Translations under genes and position numbers: made by a program
Notes under the pieces: model-generated
The model's database searches: none
Told to the model about the DNA's origin: nothing
The model's input: only the letters and a program-made list of their open reading frames with translations
Source: Cuniculiplasma sp052315315
GTDB lineage: Archaea; Thermoplasmatota; Thermoplasmata; Thermoplasmatales; Thermoplasmataceae
NCBI GenBank assembly: GCA_052315315.1
Contig: JBLSDE010000029.1
Span: 1-22,104, forward strand
Length of the DNA stretch: 22,104 nt
Direction of reading: 5' to 3'
Part shown: positions 7,300 to 14,075 of the stretch, piece after piece
How positions within the stretch are numbered: the stretch's first letter is position 1
How the letters are laid out: the number at the start of each line of letters is the position of its first letter

Positions 7300-8142
7300 A
7301 TGACAATTGGTATAGCACTGAAGTTTTCTGGAGATGAAAACCCAGAAGATAGAGGAGTAATATTGATAGCAGATAGAATGGTGTCTTTCGGAGAAAAGGG
7401 AATAGAATATCCAATCTCAAAGATTGATTCGTTGGCTGTGGATCCAGGCCGTATGGTCAGTCTTGGAATCGGTTCAGGATACGATTTCTTTATCACCGAA
7501 TTTTTTTCTGATATTCGTCAAGCCATAGAGGATATCAAAGATTTAAACTCTGGTAGACTTTCAGAGATCGCAACTGAGGTATATGTGAAAATTCTCAGGG
7601 AGAGAATAGGATCTCAAGTATTATGGCCAGTAAATGTAAAATTCGAGGACCTACAGAAACCAGACTTCAACAGCGATCTTTTTCAGGTTCTATATCAAAA
7701 AGCCGGAAATTTAATCGATGAGTATAACAGTCAGGGGTTAGAAGCTATAATTGCAAGCGTGGATATAAAATCAGAAGAATTATGGAAAATCTCTATGGGG
7801 ACTAGAATGAACGAATCAAGAATAGGATTTAGCGTTACGGGAAGTGGTTCTGATTCAGCACAATGGACGATACTTCACAAAGGATATGATCAGAATATGG
7901 GCATGGCTCATGCTTTGGTTATTGGACTAGCAGCTAAATTTCAGGCGGAAGAATCACTTGGAGTTGGAACTTCAACTGAGGTGAAAATTATTAGAAGAAA
8001 CGGCATAATCACATTAAATGATGACTCTATTGACAAAATTCGAAAGAGGATAGCAAGTGAAAGTGAACGTCAAAAAAGCGAGATGCAAAAAATTATTAAA
8101 GAGATAAAGCAATACGGTGTTGATGTTAACGAAAAAAAATAA
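7300..8142 (+). CDS. Proteasome-like Ntn hydrolase (HslV/Anbu/proteasome-beta superfamily)
   Basis: A 280-residue protein starting MTIGIALKFSG, where removal of Met exposes Thr2 as the possible N-terminal nucleophile. GVILIADRMVS (19-29) matches the proteasome-beta strand carrying the catalytic Asp (here D25), and ISKI (39-42) supplies Lys41. The D-to-K distance is 16, exactly as between Asp17 and Lys33 of proteasome beta subunits; the Thr-to-Asp distance is 7 longer. VTGSGSDSA (179-187) matches the conserved GSGS turn. The C-terminal region (about 245-280) is a charged helix rich in Lys and Glu, not typical of proteasome subunits. It has no propeptide. A TATA-like CTTATTTAC lies about 25 bases upstream. 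It would be a self-contained threonine protease or amidohydrolase; its partner and substrate are unknown. Confidence 0.75.
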   Translation: MTIGIALKFSGDENPEDRGVILIADRMVSFGEKGIEYPISKIDSLAVDPGRMVSLGIGSGYDFFITEFFSDIRQAIEDIKDLNSGRLSEIATEVYVKILRERIGSQVLWPVNVKFEDLQKPDFNSDLFQVLYQKAGNLIDEYNSQGLEAIIASVDIKSEELWKISMGTRMNESRIGFSVTGSGSDSAQWTILHKGYDQNMGMAHALVIGLAAKFQAEESLGVGTSTEVKIIRRNGIITLNDDSIDKIRKRIASESERQKSEMQKIIKEIKQYGVDVNEKK

Positions 8143-8143
8143 C

Positions 8144-8242
8144 ATGTTCGATTATCCGTTTGTTGTTAAATTCAGTGAAAACAATGTCCGTAATAAAAAC
8201 ACTGAAGAAATCTTGAAAAATATTTTTCCAAAGAAGCCTTAA
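8144..8242 (+). CDS. Possible 32-residue protein downstream of the Ntn hydrolase
   Basis: It starts at ATG one base after the hydrolase stop and encodes MFDYPFVVKFSENNVRNKNT followed by EEILKNIFPKKP. The close spacing fits translational coupling, but there is no Shine-Dalgarno sequence and the frame is short enough to be chance. If real, it could be a partner or substrate of the hydrolase (speculation). Confidence 0.3.
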   Translation: MFDYPFVVKFSENNVRNKNTEEILKNIFPKKP

Positions 8243-8342
8243 TGAATTTGGTAAGTAATTAATTCAATGGTGCATTTATAACTTTTAATACTTTAGGTAT
8301 TATTTATTATGTGATCTGAATTTTTGGCAACCGTATTGCTAT

Positions 8343-8552
8343 TTATTTCTTTTTGGAATTTTTAACAACTGAATTGACATTTATTTTAGGTTCATTGATT
8401 TTTGACACACGCTGAGCATTTATTCTCAATATCAGACATAGAAGGTTCATACTTTGCCTTTCCATCCTTTGCTTCTCCGATATTATCTTCCTATGTCCTT
8501 TGATGATATCACACCAGTCAAAGGCATAGGTGTCGTTGATGTCGTTGTACAT
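8343..8552 (-). CDS. Small hypothetical protein
   Basis: A 69-residue, basic, Cys-containing protein starting MYNDINDTYAFDWCDIIKGH and ending VKNSKKK. I chose the ATG at 8552 over an in-frame TTG at 8567. GGAAGGG lies about 9 bases before the ATG, and a TATA-like ATACAATATAT lies about 30 bases before it. The family is unknown. Its position between the Ntn hydrolase and the ATGTTCC array suggests a small element-encoded regulator, but nothing in the sequence proves this. Confidence 0.4.
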   Translation of the reverse strand: MYNDINDTYAFDWCDIIKGHRKIISEKQRMERQSMNLLCLILRINAQRVSKINEPKINVNSVVKNSKKK

Positions 8553-8706
8553 CCTTTTCCCTTCCAAATAACCATATATTGTATATCTGTGTCTGTGTTT
8601 ATTATTTGTCCTTAATTTAAAAATGATTTAAGGCTATGCATTCTTTCTATGGTGATTTATCCTGTTAATTGATCCATCTGTGGTATGTGGCAGGTCTGAA
8701 TAATCT

Positions 8707-9101
8707 GTGTTCCATATTAGAAGGTTTTCTTATTTGATCCATATGGGAAATAAGAATCAGAAAAAAAATAGATCTGGAACATTTCATTTTCTAATTAGAA
8801 AATTAAAGGTTTTATATTAATTTATGTTCCGTTCATGTACCATAAATGTTCCAAAAAATGTTCCCTTAGAAATATAGTATTTTACTACTTCTTTAATGAA
8901 TTTATATAAAATGGAACATGAATATGATCATGTGTCTTTATGCGTTAGAAAAAATTCATTTAAAAAATTAAAAATTTTTTATCATGTTTACATGGAAGGT
9001 CAAAAATCATGTTCCAAATGTTCCATTTTAATGCGGAGGCAGTGATTTACTATGTTTTTTACGGTACATTTTACGGAACATGGACGGAACATTGGGAACA
9101 T
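8707..9101. repeat. ATGTTCC iteron field, ten exact copies in two opposed clusters
   Basis: Exact ATGTTCC on the plus strand begins at 8824, 8846, 8858, 9009 and 9018. The reverse complement GGAACAT begins at 8776, 8913, 9075, 9086 and 9095. Near-copies lie at 8707 (GTGTTCC), 8835 (ATGTACC) and 9063 (GGTACAT). The cluster at 8824-8864 has starts 11, 11 and 12 apart, all on the plus strand. The cluster at 9063-9101 has starts 12, 11 and 9 apart, all on the minus strand. The field ends 6 bases from the helicase stop codon, and an AT-rich stretch lies between the clusters. This fits a replication origin or a cooperative operator. Confidence 0.85.
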
Positions 9102-9106
9102 TTTTC

Positions 9107-10954
9107 CTAATTTTTATCGTCCCAAATTTCTTTTGGAATAATTCCTGTAAGTACTCTCTCCTTTGTTTTCATCCATTTCAGAGGCAAATTTCCGTCTTTG
9201 GTAAGTTCCAGATTGCAGAACTTAGCGAATTCAGTGGCATTAAAATTTCTTAATTCATCTATCTCTTTTTTAAGGAGATTAAATCCTCTTACTGTAAGCA
9301 TGAACTCCATTGTTTCAGGGTCAATATCCAATTCTGTTTTCATCTTTCTGTCTAACGGGTCTGTGATATTATCGTTTCCGGAACACGACAGATATATCCT
9401 CCTTCCATAGAGACCGTGAATGAAAGAATAGAAATCGTCAATTACAGAAGGCTTACGAAGGTCAGAAAGGACAGGTACAAACTCAGGATCATCCATTAGC
9501 CATGACCCTAAAAGAGCTATGGTCTTCCTATTATCGTCATTTTCCTTCATGAGTTCAAAGTATTTTTTTCGGATTTCTGTGATCGGTTTCTCTTCCAATT
9601 TATTAAACAAGACGCCTCCTGGTTCATTTTTGATCTTAAGCATGTATTCCTTGCCTATGGATTGATCCTCTTTCCTGACTACATCATCCTCGCTAAAATA
9701 GTATTCATATATCCTTTTGTTTTGGGCTTCCCTTTCTTCTCTGGTTAGTTTCATTAGGTTGTCTTTGCTGTTCCTGGAAAGAACCCATGTGGCATTAGTT
9801 CCATAAACAGTCATGGATTTGTCTGTGTTACCTCGAATGTTTAAGGCCCTGGATTTTAATTTACTCATCCCTTCTGCTCCTATTTTTGCCTCTTCAATGT
9901 ATATAACCAGATTAGTGGAATCCGCTGTGGCATGGTGTCTGAAAGCAGAATTAATTGCGTCATCCTGGAGGATTGCCTCCCCTATACCGTAAGCCCATTT
10001 CAATGCCATTACGATTGAGAATGATTTCCCTGTGTCCCTGTTCCCTATGGCATCTATTGTGATTGGGTAATCGTTTATGTCAAGAACATTGACAATATTA
10101 GCTCCAATAACGGAATAGAATAAGGTTATCTGTTTCGGATATTTCCTTAGTAATCCTATTCCTTCCCTGTAAAGTTCCAGGTTTATACTACCTATCTTCA
10201 TGGCATCCTTCAGAATCTTCTGGTATGAATCATTCCTTCTGGCATAGTATCGGACTGGAAACGAAATATGGTTGTTTTGTATGTAGAACTTAGGTTCTCT
10301 GTATTCCCCTTCCTCTATTGGAAGTGCATTCAAGCATTCAGTGAAATTATTAACGTGAGACGGATAAACCATCAAATTTACAAATTCAGGTTTTGTGAAG
10401 ACTTCTCCTTTGAATTCTATGAATTCTCTTTTGTCCTCTCCAACAAAACGTTTAATTAAATCCTGGATTGGTTCTCCATTATCTTCTTTCAAAACCACTT
10501 TCTCGTCTATGGGAACTACATTATCTGCGGTTTCTACCATTGTTCGTTTGTAAGGCATTTTATCTTTCCATCCCAAGAAAACAATATCGTAGCCATCTTT
10601 CTGTTTTACTGGAGACCATAAGCCTTCAGGTCTTTGTAATTTTTTTTGTTCTTTCAGTTGTTTTAAGTATTCCTTACCGCTCTCAGATATTTCCTTCCAT
10701 TGTTCCTTTAGCTGAGTATTTTTGTAATGTTTTGCGATTTGAAAAGCGGTCTTAACATCCTCGCCATCCCATTCCTCTTTCCCAACTAATTCCCTGGCAA
10801 CATCTCCATCCTCACGGTTAAAGCCAACGCCATTCTTCTGACTACCTTTATCGGAATCTTTTTCGTCCAATTTTTGCAAAGCAGATCTCAGAAGAGAAGG
10901 GAAACCCACATGGTTGTCTGTCTTTCCTTTGGCATGGGATTCTCTTTCTGTCAT
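9107..10954 (-). CDS. Plasmid replication helicase, SF3/AAA+-type
   Basis: A 615-residue ATPase. Walker A is GNRDTGKS (G304-S311, Lys310). Walker B is NLVIYIEEA (348-356, acidic pair E354-E355). A sensor-1/motif-C-like ATWVLSRNS places Asn395 after a hydrophobic strand, and basic KRIYEYYF follows as a possible arginine-finger region. This order fits SF3 or related AAA+ helicases of plasmids and viruses. The N-terminal 280 residues are charged with no visible primase metal motif, so I do not claim a primase. I prefer ATG 10954 over an upstream in-frame start at 10978 because GGAGGT sits 8 bases before it. It is the last gene of a four-gene operon, beside the ATGTTCC field, which supports a role in the element's replication. 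Confidence 0.75.
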   Translation of the reverse strand: MTERESHAKGKTDNHVGFPSLLRSALQKLDEKDSDKGSQKNGVGFNREDGDVARELVGKEEWDGEDVKTAFQIAKHYKNTQLKEQWKEISESGKEYLKQLKEQKKLQRPEGLWSPVKQKDGYDIVFLGWKDKMPYKRTMVETADNVVPIDEKVVLKEDNGEPIQDLIKRFVGEDKREFIEFKGEVFTKPEFVNLMVYPSHVNNFTECLNALPIEEGEYREPKFYIQNNHISFPVRYYARRNDSYQKILKDAMKIGSINLELYREGIGLLRKYPKQITLFYSVIGANIVNVLDINDYPITIDAIGNRDTGKSFSIVMALKWAYGIGEAILQDDAINSAFRHHATADSTNLVIYIEEAKIGAEGMSKLKSRALNIRGNTDKSMTVYGTNATWVLSRNSKDNLMKLTREEREAQNKRIYEYYFSEDDVVRKEDQSIGKEYMLKIKNEPGGVLFNKLEEKPITEIRKKYFELMKENDDNRKTIALLGSWLMDDPEFVPVLSDLRKPSVIDDFYSFIHGLYGRRIYLSCSGNDNITDPLDRKMKTELDIDPETMEFMLTVRGFNLLKKEIDELRNFNATEFAKFCNLELTKDGNLPLKWMKTKERVLTGIIPKEIWDDKN

Positions 10955-10955
10955 C

Positions 10956-11264
10956 TCATTGAACCTCCACCCACACAATAGAAGACTTCATGAAAATTCG
11001 ATCCTTCTGGCTGTCTCTAATCATCTCTTTGCCGGAAATTATGATTTTCTCTGGAATGGAGACGGATAAGAGAATATCATACATTCCAAGTTGCTTTAGA
11101 TTTCCCTCAAAAATTTCCTGATTGGTAAGGCATATCTTTATTTTCTTTCCAATTAGTTCTTTCACAAAACTATCCTGAGAGTATCTGAGTGGTTTTTCAG
11201 AATGCTTAAATAGTTCTGTGTTCTTATTCACATGACTCTTCCATTTGTCACCTTCTTTTATCAT
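10956..11264 (-). CDS. Sm-like (Lsm/Hfq-fold) protein
   Basis: A 102-residue protein starting MIKEGDKWKSHVNK. Residues 33-67 (FVKELIGKKIKICL, then TNQEIFEGNLKQLGMYDILL) match the Sm1 motif: conserved Gly39, Gly54, Leu56 and an Asp63 near the usual loop-3 Asp/Asn. Residues 89-100 (RIFMKSSIVWVE) match Sm2 in the Hfq-like K-x-x-I form rather than the archaeal IRG form. The N-terminal 30 residues are an extra charged tail. Sm proteins form RNA-binding rings. The start at 11264 is chosen because AGGAGGT lies just upstream and ATGA overlaps the stop of the preceding gene; the frame is open further upstream (to 11297), but that would overlap more. Within the helicase operon it may bind an element RNA that controls replication (inference). 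Confidence 0.65.
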   Translation of the reverse strand: MIKEGDKWKSHVNKNTELFKHSEKPLRYSQDSFVKELIGKKIKICLTNQEIFEGNLKQLGMYDILLSVSIPEKIIISGKEMIRDSQKDRIFMKSSIVWVEVQ

Positions 11265-11416
11265 TTCTGGACCTCCTGCTTCTTCGCAAAATTCCATAAC
11301 AAGCCTAATTTTGAAATGAACTCCTGTTCACTTATCTTTAGTGGCTCTGCCTCAATGATCCTTCTGAGATCAGGATCGTTTTTGGCGATCTCCCTAAGGG
11401 GTGTCATGTCGATCAT
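11261..11416 (-). CDS. 51-residue operon protein, function unknown
   Basis: It encodes MIDMTPLREIAKNDPDLRRI and continues to KISEQEFISKLGLLWNFAKK QEVQK. It is acidic-basic mixed and probably helical. Its ATG overlaps the upstream AbrB stop as TAATG, and its TGA overlaps the Sm-like gene's ATG as ATGA, which is strong evidence of a real, translationally coupled gene. The family is not recognised. Confidence 0.65.
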   Translation of the reverse strand: MIDMTPLREIAKNDPDLRRIIEAEPLKISEQEFISKLGLLWNFAKKQEVQK

Positions 11417-11610
11417 TATGCCTCCTCCTCTTCTGAAGGGCTTACTGGCTTTCTGAATCTGATTAGCAAACCCTTTTTTTGTAGTTCAAAAATCGCAACA
11501 TCGTCTTGTTCAATCCCTTTGGCACGCAGGTAGTCTTTTGGCAGTGTTACGTATAGGCTGCCTGAAATCCTCCTGACATGACTTTTCCATGACATTTCCG
11601 GTTGTTTCAT
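11416..11610 (-). CDS. AbrB/MazE-type DNA-binding protein
   Basis: A 64-residue protein and the first gene of the helicase operon. SWKSHVRRISGSLYVTLPKD followed by YLRAKGIEQDDVAIFEL matches the swapped-hairpin AbrB domain (R-x-S/G-S-L-x-V-T-L-P-K-D...G-x-x-x-D-D-V). An acidic tail EEEEA follows. Such proteins repress their own promoters or act as antitoxins. A TATA-like ATAAATAC about 30 bases upstream predicts a leaderless message. It is likely the operon's autoregulator, using the repeated sites at 11622-11635 and 11670-11683. The next gene could be a toxin partner by position, but its sequence does not support that. Confidence 0.75.
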   Translation of the reverse strand: MKQPEMSWKSHVRRISGSLYVTLPKDYLRAKGIEQDDVAIFELQKKGLLIRFRKPVSPSEEEEA

Positions 11611-11692
11611 AAATGTAAATTAATCGTTTGATAATGTATTTATTCGCATACAAATAATTACACATAAATAGTCGTTTAACATTTGATTAACA
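11611..11692. promoter_or_regulatory. Two-way promoter between the helicase operon and the winged-helix gene
   Basis: The minus-strand TATA ATAAATAC (11636-11643) serves the AbrB gene. The plus-strand TATA ATAAATAG (11664-11671) serves the gene at 11693. Two similar sites, AATCGTTTGATAAT (11622-11635) and AGTCGTTTAACATT (11670-11683), each lie between a TATA box and a start codon, where a bound repressor would block transcription. Confidence 0.6.
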
Positions 11693-12313
11693 ATGAGTGG
11701 TAAGAAAGGCAGGGGAAGAAGGCAGAAAATGAAGACTGTGGAGACTTTAGTAAGCCTCCTTTTAAGTGACAACAATCTGACACGGAAACAAATCTTGGAT
11801 AAGATGATGGGTAAGGACATTGATTTTAGCTCACTCCCAGATTTTCTTACAGTAAAGACCCAAGAGGGGAGGAAAAGACTTTCCCGGCAATCAGTTTACA
11901 AGGCACTGGACTTTCTGAAAGAGTCTGGAATCTTAATCGAACAATCGGATAAGATTGTTATGAGAATAAACAGGTACACTGTTAAGAGTACTGTTATTAG
12001 AATTGACATGGATCAGGTTTGGAAGAAAACAATGGATATGTGGATTGATGATTTCCGCAAATCTCAAAATTTCAGAATTCTCCCTGAGAATGCGAAAGAA
12101 ATAGTTATTCAACAAATGTACAGAAGGTTTGGATTACTTGAATATCTGGATGGCAAAGACAAGGAGGAACTCATGCTTTTCATTGACCAAGAATATAGAT
12201 CAGGAAAAAATGGGGATGATAGAGTGGAAATGTACATGAAACTTCAGGATTTTGATGCCGTGATGGAATACCTCCGAATGTACGCCAAAAAGATCAGGGC
12301 AACTCCACAATAG
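11693..12313 (+). CDS. Winged-helix DNA-binding protein
   Basis: A 206-residue basic protein starting MSGKKGRGRRQKMK. A first helix pair (VETLVSLLLSDNNLTRKQIL, about 15-34) is followed by a recognition-helix and wing segment RLSRQSVYKALDFLKESGIL with IEQSDKIVMRINRY after it (about 61-95), the pattern of a winged helix. The C-terminal half (100-206) is helical and charged and may mediate oligomerisation. It is transcribed away from the helicase operon from a shared promoter, and its 3' end overlaps the convergent integrase gene by 20 bases. It may be a copy-control or lysogeny-type regulator of the element, or an origin-binding protein. The family is not named. Confidence 0.65.
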   Translation: MSGKKGRGRRQKMKTVETLVSLLLSDNNLTRKQILDKMMGKDIDFSSLPDFLTVKTQEGRKRLSRQSVYKALDFLKESGILIEQSDKIVMRINRYTVKSTVIRIDMDQVWKKTMDMWIDDFRKSQNFRILPENAKEIVIQQMYRRFGLLEYLDGKDKEELMLFIDQEYRSGKNGDDRVEMYMKLQDFDAVMEYLRMYAKKIRATPQ

Positions 12314-13616
12314 CCTTATCGTTGCCCAGTGCCATTTTAACCACAAATCCGTTGTTTATGTATTCCTCTATGAGATCAATAGACACTACTTTTTGTTTAT
12401 GTGTCTTACTAAGCTCCTCCATATCCTTTTTAATCTGTGAGGATATGTCAGGCTTTCCCATGCCGAGTAATTTATCCCTAGCTAACTTCGTGATTTCCTC
12501 TGCGGTCATGGTAAGCATGTTTTTCTCCTTTATTTCTTCCTCACTAAACCCTGCCATTAGTAGTAGTTGTTTTCTAAACTTATCCTCTACTTCCTCCTCT
12601 GATAGTCCTTTGTGATCAGTCTCCAGGTACTTCGTTGATTTCTCATAAGCATTTCTCATGGCTTCGATTAGGTCGTCTGATAGCCTCCCCTTATTCAATG
12701 TATATCTGTGTTCTATGTCTCCCACGTGCCCCATGAAAAACGTTCGGTAGTCTCTAGTAATTAATCTGCTATCCTGCGCCATTAACAACCTGCTATCGAA
12801 GTAAGCCCTTAAAACGTAAGGCCTCCATGTAAATCCTGCATTGCGTATTGCATTACGCATTAAATCGCCTATATTAACTGAACTGATATGTTGCTTTGTT
12901 CTAATTTTTAATTTTGCCGGTGTTATTACTGCGGATTCCGGTGTTAATTCTTCCCCTGACCTTATCCTTTCAATAAGGTAATTCTCCAAGTACATACAGC
13001 CTTCCCGTCCAATAAAAGTAAAGTACCTATTGTTAGCCTTCGATAATTCTTTCCTTACTATTACCTGTGCAGGTATTCTTTTGAAACTTACACTTTCCCT
13101 ATCAACTATCAGATCGGGAATATCTTTAATTTTTAGCCCGTCACTTCCCTTATAATTGCCCAATACTCCTATCCTAACCCCAGAGAAAGCCACTAAGGCA
13201 CAAGCTGTCCTTTCTCTACTATCGCCAGCTGCGAATATCTTTCTAAGTTCTTCCTGGGTAGGTATCCCTTCATTTATTAGTGTTGGTGCTGCTTCTACAT
13301 CTTTAATCTTTATCTTTCGTGGTAGATTAATTCCGTTAAATGTAAGCCATGACTTAACCGCTTTTATTGTATTCCCAATGTATGACCCTGCATTTCCCAT
13401 TTTTTCTCTTTTGATAACGTAGTCATCGATTAGATCAACCAGTGCCTTATCCTTCATTCTCAGTAGTTCCTGTGGAGTCTTCCCCATTTCGACACAGAAT
13501 GAACCCATTCTCCTCAGATAGACGTCTCCTGTTATGGTTGAACCTGCGTCCACAGAGTGCTTCCAGCGTGATATATCCTTATCCTTCAGTAAATATCCAT
13601 ACCTTTCTCTTCCCAT
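12294..13616 (-). CDS. int: Archaeal tyrosine integrase (site-specific recombinase)
   Basis: The catalytic domain has the tyrosine-recombinase residues in order. Numbering from an upstream in-frame GTG at 13643, these are Arg157 (FSGVRIGVLG), a beta-hairpin Lys at 198 or 202, Tyr276-x-x-Arg279 (PYVLRAYFDSR), His306 (FFMGHVGDIEHRY) and the nucleophile Tyr314. The N-terminal 120 residues form the core-binding domain, and a 130-residue helical tail (320-449) follows, as in archaeal plasmid integrases. The TATA box at 13644-13651 ends where the GTG begins, so that start cannot be used; I place the start at ATG 13616 (MGRERYGYLL), with ATG 13625 as a leaderless alternative. It recombines the tRNA-Pro att site next to it. 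The gene is intact. Confidence 0.9.
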   Translation of the reverse strand: MGRERYGYLLKDKDISRWKHSVDAGSTITGDVYLRRMGSFCVEMGKTPQELLRMKDKALVDLIDDYVIKREKMGNAGSYIGNTIKAVKSWLTFNGINLPRKIKIKDVEAAPTLINEGIPTQEELRKIFAAGDSRERTACALVAFSGVRIGVLGNYKGSDGLKIKDIPDLIVDRESVSFKRIPAQVIVRKELSKANNRYFTFIGREGCMYLENYLIERIRSGEELTPESAVITPAKLKIRTKQHISSVNIGDLMRNAIRNAGFTWRPYVLRAYFDSRLLMAQDSRLITRDYRTFFMGHVGDIEHRYTLNKGRLSDDLIEAMRNAYEKSTKYLETDHKGLSEEEVEDKFRKQLLLMAGFSEEEIKEKNMLTMTAEEITKLARDKLLGMGKPDISSQIKKDMEELSKTHKQKVVSIDLIEEYINNGFVVKMALGNDKAIVELP

Positions 13617-13643
13617 GTTGATCATGTGATAATACATATACAC

Positions 13644-13651
13644 TATTTAAG
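13644..13651 (-). promoter_or_regulatory. TATA box of the integrase gene
   Basis: CTTAAATA on the minus strand. It lies 4 bases downstream (in transcription sense) of the 12-base arm at 13656-13667, so a protein bound at the arm would sit on the transcription-factor-B side of the promoter. Confidence 0.55.
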
Positions 13652-13655
13652 TTTT

Positions 13656-13667
13656 CTAAACCGTATA
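13656..13667 (-). repeat. Right arm of the 12-base inverted repeat
   Basis: CTAAACCGTATA is the exact reverse complement of 1344-1355. It lies between the att core and the integrase TATA box. Confidence 0.75.
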
Positions 13668-13677
13668 AGGTATAAAC

Positions 13678-13690
13678 CCGGGCAGACCCA
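13678..13690 (+). other. attR core: copy of the tRNA-Pro 3' end
   Basis: CCGGGCAGACCCA, identical to 1326-1338. No tRNA body precedes it, so it is the displaced 3' end of the host tRNA and marks the right edge of the element. Confidence 0.9.
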
Positions 13691-14075
13691 CTATCAAATA
13701 TGTCAATTTTGTTTCATTCAACATGAATAGTAATTAATAAAACTCACCTTTTTTGGACACAACATCCTACGATCTTTGTAGTTATGAAAGTGAATAAAGG
13801 ATCAGTTTTCAGGTTTTGTGAGGTCATGGTGGAATGAATGGTCTGTTGGAATGACTTATAACTTAACATGGTATGATTTCCATCGCCTTAAATCGTTTAT
13901 AATCTATTCCGAATGCCTGAGTTAATTAGGCTTTATTTCTAATTGATAAGATCATAACTTACATTTGCCGTCTATTGTTCAGAAATATTAAATTATAGCG
14001 TATTCAACTGAATAAAGTGCAATAATATATAGAGAATGGATACGAGGAGTACCAATTACTGTCTTTGCAATTATT
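13691..14075. other. Host intergenic region with no recognised feature
   Basis: About 385 bases, AT-rich, with only short frames (for example a 17-codon piece near 13784). I see no tRNA, repeat or conserved motif. Confidence 0.4.

Larger units (their letters stand above)
1339..13677. mobile_element. Integrated plasmid-like element in tRNA-Pro
   Basis: The element lies between the two 13-base copies of the tRNA-Pro 3' end and carries a tyrosine integrase at its right end. Counting one att copy it is about 12.35 kb. Contents from left to right: a 94-residue His-rich protein, an AbrB-like regulator, a rhomboid-like protein, a PLD-family protein with a DNA methyltransferase, an AT-rich iteron region, a decayed gene, a proteasome-like Ntn hydrolase, small genes, a second iteron region, a helicase operon with an Sm-like protein, a winged-helix regulator and the integrase. 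No virion, packaging or conjugation genes are recognised, so an integrative plasmid is more likely than a provirus. The integrase gene is not split by integration, unlike SSV-type elements. Confidence 0.88.

Noticed and set aside
8776..9101. ATGTTCC repeats as a CRISPR or tandem satellite
   Set aside because: Copies occur on both strands with uneven gaps and no long unit, so this fits protein-binding sites.
10468..10755. A 95-codon plus-strand gene inside the helicase
   Set aside because: It is a mirror frame of the helicase coding region with unnatural composition and no start signal.
11416..11610. Toxin-antitoxin pair with the 51-residue gene as toxin
   Set aside because: The AbrB-like protein could be an antitoxin, but the downstream protein shows no toxin motif (PIN, MazF, Doc or RelE-like), and the genes continue into a replication operon.
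12322..13422. Plus-strand frames opposite the integrase
   Set aside because: They are Ser/Phe-rich mirror frames of the integrase, which has a full catalytic residue set.
13660..13690. A second tRNA-Pro gene
   Set aside because: Only the last 13 bases of the tRNA are present; no D arm or anticodon arm precedes them. It is the attR copy.
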